Assembly: GCA_006969385.1 (NCBI GenBank)
Contig: CP030884.1
Location: forward strand, 5,078,249 to 5,142,248
DNA from: Planctomycetaceae bacterium
GTDB lineage: Bacteria; Planctomycetota; Phycisphaerae; UBA1845; UTPLA1
Length of the DNA: 64,000 bases
Direction of reading: 5' to 3'
The notes under the pieces were generated by a model. It searched no databases and was not told the origin of the DNA. It worked only from the letters and a program-made list of their open reading frames with translations. Numbering within the stretch: the stretch's first letter is position 1; each line of letters begins with the position of its first letter. Both the position numbers and the translations under genes were made by a program. Below, one piece after another: positions 28,061-35,182 of this stretch.

Positions 28061-29452
28061 CTAAGACGAACCCCAATACAAGATTCCCAAGGCGATGAAT
28101 GTCAACGGGCCGACCGCACATTGCTGCAACATGCCCGACCAAGATTGTGCGGACGCTATCGCATTACACAGCTCGGTCCCCAGCACCACGTTACGCATTG
28201 GATTTTTCGGGTCGTAAAGGACGAGCGTCTGTTGGTTACGCCTTGATTTGTCCGAGGCTGAGAACCGCAGCGCCGGATAATGGTTGCCGTCGACCTCGAA
28301 ACTGAAACTCGATCGCAACGTGGCGACCCCTTCATTCCCGTTGGCCGATTCCGCTTGCCCTGTTAAGGGCATTGATTCGGCAATCAGACCGTCGCGCAAC
28401 AAACGCAGCACCCGCCAACTGTGCAAAGCCATCGATGTTAAGCCGGACAATAACAACACGACGACGCCTAACGGAATAGCGCTGTGCCACCACGTCAGTT
28501 CCCCGCTGCGCGCACCGAGCAGGACTCCGGCCTCCGGTGCGGCAGGATCGATGCGTACGGGAACCGCATCTCCCTCCGCAAAGCGACGGCCGCGCATGAA
28601 GTTAATATTCTCAAACACCTGCCCACCCACCTCGTACTCGACGACGTATTGATAGAGCGGCATGCTGAGTTCGTGGGAATCGACGGCGCGCACATCGCCA
28701 ACGACGCCCGTCACGGTTAATCTCTTCTGACCAATATCAAGCAATTGCATCCACTGCGCCGGGCCGTCCATGATGACGAATACAAAGATAAATCCTAAGA
28801 GAAACAACCACGCCAACTGCGAAGAGGCCGGACCGGCCAGCACTGCCGCGCGTGTAGCAATCGACAACGACCGTCGCGGCGTGGTAGCGCGAAAGAAGCT
28901 TAGCACATCTTCATGATGCGACCCGACCTTGCCATTGCGATCGGGAATCAGCAAGGCGGCGACAAAAAGCGCCAAGAACACGAGCCCCACGCACAAAAAT
29001 GGAAACGCCAACAAAAACAACCGCCGCGGTGCGGTCGCACCGTGCTCACGATCGAAAATCGCTTCGGTCGGGTCGTCAGGGTTCACATAACAAATCGCGC
29101 TCGCCCCCGGCGGGAACGAATCGTGAATCCACTCTTCAAACAGGTCGTCATCCCCAATGCGTCCGATGACCGCATCGATCCTATTGCTGCTATACTTCTT
29201 ACCGTCGATCTCGTAGGCAAACACAAATTCGAGATAGTCATCGTCGTCGGACGACTTGATCTCGCACACCTCAACCACGCAAGGTGTTTCGCGCCACGAC
29301 TGCGCCGCCTCCATCGTGGCAAGCGCATGATGACGCAAATACAACAAGGCCCCCCCCACCCCCAACGGTACGGCGGCAAATGTGAACAACATCAAAAGCG
29401 GCCCGATGGCAAAGCGACGACTGTGCTCGGATTTGGTGGTGATGGTTTTCAT
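28061..29452 (-). CDS. DUF3592-type membrane protein
   Basis: 463 residues from the ATG at 29452; an upstream in-frame ATG at 29521 has no better ribosome site. Four or five membrane helices are visible: one near the N-terminus (LLMLFTFAAVPLGVGGALLY), a pair in the middle (LFLLAFPFLCVGLVFLALF; WLFLLGFIFVFVIM), one at WHSAIPLGVVVLLLSGLTSM and one at the C-terminus. Between them are repeated extracellular segments typical of DUF3592: FVFAYEIDGKKYSSNRI then ICYVNPDDPTEAIF, repeated as YVVEYEVGGQVFENI then VPVRIDPAAPEAGVLLG, and again as SFEVDGNHYPALRF then LVLYDPKNPMRNVVLG. So three copies of the DUF3592 beta unit are present. Function of the family is unknown. No operon partner. Confidence 0.75.
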   Translation of the reverse strand: MKTITTKSEHSRRFAIGPLLMLFTFAAVPLGVGGALLYLRHHALATMEAAQSWRETPCVVEVCEIKSSDDDDYLEFVFAYEIDGKKYSSNRIDAVIGRIGDDDLFEEWIHDSFPPGASAICYVNPDDPTEAIFDREHGATAPRRLFLLAFPFLCVGLVFLALFVAALLIPDRNGKVGSHHEDVLSFFRATTPRRSLSIATRAAVLAGPASSQLAWLFLLGFIFVFVIMDGPAQWMQLLDIGQKRLTVTGVVGDVRAVDSHELSMPLYQYVVEYEVGGQVFENINFMRGRRFAEGDAVPVRIDPAAPEAGVLLGARSGELTWWHSAIPLGVVVLLLSGLTSMALHSWRVLRLLRDGLIAESMPLTGQAESANGNEGVATLRSSFSFEVDGNHYPALRFSASDKSRRNQQTLVLYDPKNPMRNVVLGTELCNAIASAQSWSGMLQQCAVGPLTFIALGILYWGSS

Positions 29453-29737
29453 AACAGGACCGCTCGTGAGACGAACTCTCCAAATCGTATGTCCGGTGAA
29501 GATCGAGCGAAAGCCGGACATTTCGCAGGCGACGTATCATTGAATTGAAGGAATTTGGCCCAACACTCCAGCTGGGATGACAGAACACCCGTCGAACTCT
29601 CCTTAGCACAAAGCGGTCCTCGGAATCCCAAAAACCCCGATTCAGTACTGCGGGGAAAAGTTAATCTACGAGATCAGGCACACTCGCGGGAATACCGGCG
29701 TCTTTCCAATAGATGTTCGATGCTAAATAATCGGGTA

Positions 29738-30904
29738 ATGACCCGTTACTTGATGCTTTCGTTGTTCGCATGCGGTGTTCTGCTTTGTTCCTGTTCGCAA
29801 CCGAGATTCAAGCCGGGGCCTTCGGCGATTCGCCTTCAAGCTGCGCCCGCGGCAATGGACGGCGAATGGTGTAACGACTACTTCCTGATCCTTGCCACCA
29901 TCGACGGTCACGGGCCGTTGCGCCTGCTGCTCGATACCGGAGCGGCAATCTCACTATTGGATGACGATGCAGCAAAGCGAATAGGAGTTCGGGTTTCCAG
30001 TTCGTCGCTGGGCATGACAGGTGGTGGCGGTGCGGCAGTCGCGGCGGCCGGTCAGGCTAGCATCGGGCGACTGGATTCGGGCGAAGTGAAGCTGCGCGAT
30101 TTCGATATGGTGATCCACGACCTAGCGCGGTTCGAGCCGTTCTTCGGTCCGCTGGACGGCGTGCTGGGCTTTTCTGCTCTCAGAGGTTCGACCTTCACCA
30201 TTGATTATCCTGCACGCACTGTAACGGTAACAAACGAAGCGCTCGATCGTAATGCTCCGCGTCAAGAGAACGAGGCATGGTTCGAAACGGGCACATCTCG
30301 ACCGCACATCTTGGCAGATGTGGCCGGGCGTCAGGTACGCGTGCTGGTAGATTCAGGGTCGGGTGGCGGGTTCGATTTCAAGATGTTCGACGAGTTGCCG
30401 CGATCGAGCGACGATCGTCCTTCACATGCGTCTTTGGCATTGGATCGACTCGTGCTTGCCCGTGCGGCACGGTTGAACGGGCAACTACGAATCGGTCCGA
30501 TCGTTTTTGATGCGCCGGCCATCGGTTCCGATCCGTCGAGTTCAAAACTCGGTACGCAAGTGATGTCAAAGTTTCGCTGGACCTTCGATACGCGCAGAAA
30601 ACTGATTCGGATCGACAGCGGCCCGGTACGCATCGAGCCCGCCCCCGTCACCAATCTCGGATTCGTGGGCTCGCGAAGGCTAGATGAAATCCAAGTGGTG
30701 CATATCGCGCAGGATAGCGCGACGTATGCGAACGGACTGCGCGTAGGCGATCGGGTGACTGCGATCAACGGGGTTGCGGTTGAGTTGTTTTCGTGCGCAG
30801 GGATGCGTGAGGCGATCGAGCGGGCAACCCCCGTGGTGTTAACGATTAAACGGAAAGGTCGTCGAGTATCGGTTGAGGCCCATTCGTACAACGTGGTTCC
30901 CTGA
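29738..30904 (+). CDS. Lipoprotein aspartyl protease (retropepsin-like) with PDZ domain
   Basis: 388 residues from the ATG at 29738. The N-terminus is a lipoprotein signal (MLSLFACGVLLCSCS, lipobox Cys near residue 19). An aspartyl-protease-like domain follows: the catalytic triad motif appears as LLLDTGAAISLLD (~residue 67), and GVLGFSALRGSTFTIDY is the expected strand/helix after it. A second, weaker copy is VRVLVDSGSGGGF, so the two halves of a pepsin-like fold may both be present in one chain. The C-terminal ~80 residues form a PDZ domain (YANGLRVGDRVTAINGVAV). It should act in the periplasm on unfolded or signal-bearing proteins, analogous to other protease-PDZ pairs (inference). Divergent from the DUF3592 gene. 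Confidence 0.8.
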   Translation: MTRYLMLSLFACGVLLCSCSQPRFKPGPSAIRLQAAPAAMDGEWCNDYFLILATIDGHGPLRLLLDTGAAISLLDDDAAKRIGVRVSSSSLGMTGGGGAAVAAAGQASIGRLDSGEVKLRDFDMVIHDLARFEPFFGPLDGVLGFSALRGSTFTIDYPARTVTVTNEALDRNAPRQENEAWFETGTSRPHILADVAGRQVRVLVDSGSGGGFDFKMFDELPRSSDDRPSHASLALDRLVLARAARLNGQLRIGPIVFDAPAIGSDPSSSKLGTQVMSKFRWTFDTRRKLIRIDSGPVRIEPAPVTNLGFVGSRRLDEIQVVHIAQDSATYANGLRVGDRVTAINGVAVELFSCAGMREAIERATPVVLTIKRKGRRVSVEAHSYNVVP

Positions 30905-31060
30905 CCCAACATTGGAGATTGGGGCGATGCGACCGCAGTTTCGAAGCTGGCGTGCTTGAAATCAACCGGTTGAACTGCGGCTTAACAGCACGGTTCCAGA
31001 GCTGAAAAAGACAAGGCCCGTCTTTGAGCTGACCGGCAAAGGAATCTATGCAAGGAAGAA

Positions 31061-31135
31061 TCGGGGCGAGAAGATTCGAACTTCCGACCTCTGCGTCCCG
31101 AACGCAGCGCTCTGACCAGGCTGAGCTACGCCCCG
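31061..31135 (-). tRNA. tRNA-Pro (anticodon CGG)
   Basis: A full cloverleaf reads on the minus strand. The acceptor CGGGGCG pairs with CGCCCCG; the D arm is GCTC..GAGC; the anticodon stem CTGCG/CGCAG holds the loop TTCGGGA with anticodon CGG; the T arm has TTCGAAT. The discriminator base is A. CCA is not encoded. It reads codon CCG. Confidence 0.95.
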
Positions 31136-31447
31136 ATGAGTCTCGCGATACTACCCGAAATTTCCGGCCCGGCAAGGCGCGAATCGGCGTTTTCAGCCGC
31201 GCCGCGCGTCCTCCAAGGCCGAAAAAACCGCGGACGTAAAGGCGATTGACCGCCCTACTCTCGATCCTCGATAGCCCTCGTGTTCAACTCGCCACCACCA
31301 GTCCATCAACCGTTGACGGCCCAGTGACCGCCCCGCTTTCAACCCTTTTGTTACTCTTGCGCCCGCCGCCCAAATCGCTATACTACCGATGACGTAACAA
31401 TCGCTAGCCAACGGTTTTAACCGCTTTTTGCTTCCTAGGGAGCCAAC
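31136..31447. other. Intergenic region between tRNA and sdhB
   Basis: 312 bases without a gene; holds the sdhB promoter candidate at 31356-31383. Confidence 0.5.
31356..31383 (+). promoter_or_regulatory. Sigma-70 promoter candidate for sdhB
   Basis: TTGCGC (31356-31361) and TATACT (31378-31383) are 16 bases apart, about 65 bases before the sdhB start. Confidence 0.5.
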
Positions 31448-32305
31448 ATGATCGCCCATCAAGACGCGTCGCTCGGTCAGCAGGAAAAGGTCCTTTTCCG
31501 CATCGCCCGCCAAGACGGCCCGGGCCAAGGTCGCTATTACCAAACGTTCGCCATCCCGTACGAAAAGGGAATGAACGTCATCTCGTCACTGCAGGCTATC
31601 GCCAAGAACCCGATCCCGGTCGGCGAATCCAAGCCGGTCGCTCCCGTCATCTGGGATGCCAACTGCCTCGAAGAGGTCTGCGGCTCCTGCACCATGGTCA
31701 TCAACGGCAAGGTGCGCCAGGCTTGCACCGCGTTGATCGATTCGATGGATCGCAACAGCGCCGGCGAAATCGTGATCGAACCGATGACGAAGTTTCCGGT
31801 CGTACGCGACCTGATGGTCGATCGCAGCCGCATGTTCCGCGGCTTACAGCGGGTGAAAGCGTGGATCCCGGTCGATGGCTACCACCACATGGGTGCCGGC
31901 CCGGCCCAAAGCCCGCGTCAGCAAGAAGAAAGCTATCCGCTGTCAGAATGTATGACCTGCGGCTGCTGCATGGAAGTCTGCCCGCAATACGTGAAGATCG
32001 AAGTCAAGAAGAAGAGCGGCGAGAACGAAGAGCAATTCGAAACCCGGCAAGACGCCGAATTCGATAAGAACTTCCTTGGCCCCGCCGTTATTTCGCAGGC
32101 GGTGTTGTTTAACCAAAACCCCATCGGCAAGATGAGCAAAGACGATCGGCTCGATGCCTTGATGGGCCCCGGCGGCATTACCGAGTGCGGCAACGCGCAA
32201 AACTGCGTCAAGGTATGCCCGAAGGAGATTCCGCTCACGCGCTCGATCGCCAAGGCCGGTCGCGATACCTCGATTCATTCGATCAAGCGCTGGTTGATGA
32301 AGTAG
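31448..32305 (+). CDS. sdhB: Succinate dehydrogenase/fumarate reductase iron-sulfur subunit
   Basis: 285 residues; ATG at 31448 has AGGGAG upstream. The N-terminal ferredoxin domain binds 2Fe-2S through C-x4-C-x2-C-x11-C (CLEEVCGSCTMVINGKVRQA, then C). The C-terminal domain has CMTCGCCMEVCP for 4Fe-4S and CGNAQNCVKVCPKEIP for 3Fe-4S and the quinone-site side. It passes electrons from the FAD subunit to the membrane subunits in the TCA cycle/respiratory chain. Unusually for complex II it stands alone: no sdhA or sdhC gene is next to it, and a terminator follows directly. A longer acidic loop (KKSGENEEQFETRQDAEF) lies between the first and later cysteine clusters, as in the larger type-B-like subunits. 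Confidence 0.93.
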   Translation: MIAHQDASLGQQEKVLFRIARQDGPGQGRYYQTFAIPYEKGMNVISSLQAIAKNPIPVGESKPVAPVIWDANCLEEVCGSCTMVINGKVRQACTALIDSMDRNSAGEIVIEPMTKFPVVRDLMVDRSRMFRGLQRVKAWIPVDGYHHMGAGPAQSPRQQEESYPLSECMTCGCCMEVCPQYVKIEVKKKSGENEEQFETRQDAEFDKNFLGPAVISQAVLFNQNPIGKMSKDDRLDALMGPGGITECGNAQNCVKVCPKEIPLTRSIAKAGRDTSIHSIKRWLMK

Positions 32306-32334
32306 CGAACGCGTTCGCAAATATGAAACTTCTC

Positions 32335-32373
32335 AAACGGCCAAACGCTTTACAGTTTGGCCGTTTCTTTTTT
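32335..32373 (+). terminator. Rho-independent terminator after sdhB
   Basis: AAACGGCCAAAC (32335-32346) pairs exactly with GTTTGGCCGTTT (32355-32366) round an 8-base loop, followed by CTTTTTT. It lies 30 bases past the sdhB stop. Confidence 0.92.
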
Positions 32374-32385
32374 GCAGCAGCCTTC

Positions 32386-32802
32386 ATGAACGACACGCGA
32401 GACCACGCCGCAACCATCGACAATGCCCGATCTCCCTCGGTGCACGGCCCCGCCACCGAAAAGCGCAGTCCATGGCTTATTCTGGTGCCCATCGTCGTGC
32501 TGGCGTTGTGGTTCGGCTACCTGTTCTTCGTGAGCGGTGTGTTGCCATCCGAAGAAACTTACCCCGATGGTCGCCGCAGTGCCGTCGGCACGGTGAAGCG
32601 TTATGGCTTCTTCAATTACAAGCGCAGCGGCTTATGGCGCGAATATCATCGCAATGGCGCGGTCGCGGGCGAAGGCCAATACGAAGCCGGCGAAAAGATC
32701 GAAGAAACGTGGGAGTATTGGGACGAGGACGGCAAGCCCATCAACACCAACCGTCCCGCGCCAAAGACGAAGGCGAATGAAGGCAGCCGCGAGCGGATGT
32801 AG
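32386..32802 (+). CDS. Small membrane protein with MORN/YwqK-like C-terminus
   Basis: 138 residues from the ATG at 32386. One membrane helix is clear (WLILVPIVVLALWFGYLFFV). After it comes a segment typical of MORN-like or YwqK-type repeats, GLWREYHRNGAVAGEGQYEA then ETWEYWDEDGKP, which often form short beta-hairpin units facing the envelope. The first ~30 residues are cytoplasmic and unstructured. The start is uncertain: 12 bases before it ends a strong terminator and there is no Shine-Dalgarno site. The frame is open further upstream to an ATG at 32323 within the terminator region. Expression may rely on read-through or on a promoter hidden in the terminator (inference). Function unknown. 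Confidence 0.65.
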   Translation: MNDTRDHAATIDNARSPSVHGPATEKRSPWLILVPIVVLALWFGYLFFVSGVLPSEETYPDGRRSAVGTVKRYGFFNYKRSGLWREYHRNGAVAGEGQYEAGEKIEETWEYWDEDGKPINTNRPAPKTKANEGSRERM

Positions 32803-32832
32803 AACGAAACAACAACGAACGGGCTACCGTCG

Positions 32833-34254
32833 CTACTGCTTTTCCAAAGCTGTGCCACCGTGTTTTGCTTGCACCGCCCGCTCGAGCAGAGCTTGATCCC
32901 GTTCATCCACCTTGCCGTCAAGATTCACATCGGCCAGCGTATGTAACGCGTCGGTCTGTCGCCCTGGCGCGGCGACGAGTGCGTGTAACGCTTTCACATC
33001 CACCTTATCAATACGTCCGTCCTGATTGACGTCGCCCAGTAAGTGCTTATCGAGGCGAATCACTTCCGCCGACGCCGTGGGGATCGGTTTTTGAAACGCG
33101 GAAGCCGCCCCGCCAACGATTAGAATGGAACCGTCGGGTAACTTCACCGCCGTAGCATCGTCGCGCGGTCGGCTTAGTTTCGCACACGACGACCACTCAA
33201 GCTGTTGATGGCTAAACGTGGCTACAAGGTCAAGTTCGGTGTCGTGGCGGCCCTTTTCCGCTTCCCCGCCGAGGATGACAATGTGATCGTCTGTTTGAAT
33301 CAATTGAAAATCGGATACGCCGCCGGGCGTTTCAGCCGGTCCCTCGATGCGAATCAGGTCGTCGCGCTGACTGTCAAACAAATAGCAGTCGTTAAGCGTT
33401 TCCAACTGAAAGTTTTTTTGACCGCCGACGATCAGAACGCGCCCATCGGGTAGCAACGCCGCTCCGTGATCGTTGATATGCTCGCGAAAGTGCGAGCTGA
33501 ATAACGTCGACTTCCCCGCTTCGATATCGATCATTTCCAGTGTGTTACCGCCGTTGCCTAGCCCGCCGATCAACAACAAATGCGACGGATCGACCAACAA
33601 TGCGACGTGCCGCGAGCGCGTTCGCTGCAGTGCAACCGGCTTGCTCCATGTATCGGTAATCGGATCGAATAATTGCCACGACCTGCGCCCGGCCACCAGC
33701 ACGCGCCCATCGGCCAACTTCGTCGCGCTGTGATAGATGCGTTTCTCACTCATCGGCGGACCGGCGCTAATCAGGCCCGACCCCAAGTTGATGATCTCGA
33801 CCGTATCGGAATCGCGCCCGTCGTAGCGTTCCCACGCCCCCGTCCGACCGCCCGTGATCAAGATGCGCCCGTCGTTCAACTGCGTCTGCGTGTGATGGGC
33901 GCGACCCTGCAGCAGCCTTAACGGCTTATCATCCGGACCGGTCAGTGCCGAAAACACGCGTCGCTTCGCGTCGTAAACCGAGATAGCGTCAATCGAAAAC
34001 AACGCGGGCGGCAACGGATGTACGCCGATGCCACCGGTGATCAATACGCGACCATCTGCCAGCAACTGGGCACGATGAAACATGCGCGCGGCGATATCCG
34101 ACCCGACGGCATGCGACTCACACGTGAGCACCGTTTCGCCGATTTGAAATTCGTCGGCGCTCGCTCGATCTACCAGCGCCGCGATCAAGCACACGCCCAA
34201 TAGTGCGAATGGGATACTTTGAATTGATCGAATACAATTCGACATGCCATACAT
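32833..34254 (-). CDS. Secreted Kelch-type beta-propeller protein with dockerin domain
   Basis: 473 residues. A signal peptide precedes RASADEF. The body holds about six Kelch-like blades, seen by the repeated pattern of a small residue, DGRVLITGG and a charged strand: LLADGRVLITGG, LNDGRILITGGRTG, LADGRVLVAGRRS, LLPDGRVLIVGGQK, DHIVILGGEA and LPDGSILIVGGAA. The C-terminal 60 residues are a canonical type I dockerin with two calcium loops, GDVNQDGRIDKVDVKAL and ADVNLDGKVDERDQALL. The fold is that of galactose oxidase-like or Kelch proteins, but no copper ligands are evident; a binding or scaffold role outside the cell is likely. The start is the ATG at 34254; a second ATG nine bases on is equally possible. 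Confidence 0.85.
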   Translation of the reverse strand: MYGMSNCIRSIQSIPFALLGVCLIAALVDRASADEFQIGETVLTCESHAVGSDIAARMFHRAQLLADGRVLITGGIGVHPLPPALFSIDAISVYDAKRRVFSALTGPDDKPLRLLQGRAHHTQTQLNDGRILITGGRTGAWERYDGRDSDTVEIINLGSGLISAGPPMSEKRIYHSATKLADGRVLVAGRRSWQLFDPITDTWSKPVALQRTRSRHVALLVDPSHLLLIGGLGNGGNTLEMIDIEAGKSTLFSSHFREHINDHGAALLPDGRVLIVGGQKNFQLETLNDCYLFDSQRDDLIRIEGPAETPGGVSDFQLIQTDDHIVILGGEAEKGRHDTELDLVATFSHQQLEWSSCAKLSRPRDDATAVKLPDGSILIVGGAASAFQKPIPTASAEVIRLDKHLLGDVNQDGRIDKVDVKALHALVAAPGRQTDALHTLADVNLDGKVDERDQALLERAVQAKHGGTALEKQ

Positions 34255-34483
34255 TACTCAGAGCCAACCGCCCTGTTAACGAAAGCTGATTGCAAATGCA
34301 GTCAGCAAACTTCAACTCGGTTCATTTCAATCCAATCCAATTCACGTTAACCGATCAAACCGAAGCGCGGCCTGCACTATCTCCTCCCATGCAGGGAGGG
34401 GTTTGGGGAGGGTTGCTTTCTCCAGCGCAAATCGACTCACGCAGCCTATCAACCTCTTTGCAATTGACTCAAACAACAAGCCG

Positions 34484-35140
34484 TCACCGACAAACGCAAC
34501 TCACGTCGATCACCTCATCATCCGCACACGCAAACACCCGATCCCCATTCGTCGGTCGCACGCAATGGCCGCCGGTAAACGCACCGAGGGCAGGCAAGAT
34601 CATCACACCATTCGTCACATGAAAACACGGCATGCGCAACGTCGTGTGGCCCACGTCCCGCATGCGAATCACCGGATGCAGGTGTCCGGCGAAACCACAG
34701 CCGCCGTCGAATGCAGCCGGGTCGTGTCGAAACTCGACGGCGCCTTCAACCAATACCCGACCATGATCGATTGCCTGCAATGTGTCCGCCGCGCGCGGCA
34801 TGTGGCGATCGTGATTACCGGTCACCAGTTCTACGCTTAATTCCGGATGTTGTTCGCGCCATGCCCTCAACCGCTCAATCACCGGATCGTCGTCGAACAC
34901 GCGACCGTGCCACAGATCACCCAATATCAACAGGCGCTTTGCGCTACTACGCTCCAACATCGCGTCGATGCGCTGCAGCGTACCATCCGTCGTCGTCTGC
35001 GGCACCGGAATCCCTGCGCGACCAAAAACGGAAGCCTTACCAAAATGGGTATCGGCAACGAGTAGCGTTTGCAACTCGGGTAGGTAGGCACCGCGCTCGG
35101 GGTAAAGCGTTACGGGTTGGTTGGCGAAGGTGACGTCCAT
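34484..35140 (-). CDS. pdeM: Ligase-associated DNA damage response endonuclease PdeM (MPE)
   Basis: 218 residues from the ATG at 35140 with GAAGAGG upstream. It is a calcineurin-like metallophosphoesterase: LLVADTHFGKA, ILGDLWHGR, LVTGNHDRH and FAGHLHPVIR supply the two-metal site in the standard order. This family, characterised as the Pseudomonas putida MPE protein, is a manganese-dependent single-strand DNA endonuclease found in one gene cluster with an Lhr-type helicase, an ATP-dependent ligase and an MBL exonuclease. The same four genes are consecutive here. It is the last gene, 42 bases after the helicase stop. Length and motifs fit the family; it ends close to the usual C-terminus. Confidence 0.93.
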   Translation of the reverse strand: MDVTFANQPVTLYPERGAYLPELQTLLVADTHFGKASVFGRAGIPVPQTTTDGTLQRIDAMLERSSAKRLLILGDLWHGRVFDDDPVIERLRAWREQHPELSVELVTGNHDRHMPRAADTLQAIDHGRVLVEGAVEFRHDPAAFDGGCGFAGHLHPVIRMRDVGHTTLRMPCFHVTNGVMILPALGAFTGGHCVRPTNGDRVFACADDEVIDVSCVCR

Positions 35141-35182
35141 GTCGAGATACCTCTTCTCCACTTGCTTCGTGCGCTGCTTTCA

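Noticed and set aside
34372..34430. G-rich CTCCCATGCAGGGAG palindrome near the pdeM gene end as terminator
   Set aside because: The stem is only five pairs, no T tract follows on the pdeM strand, and the G-run sequence is more like intergenic repeat debris.
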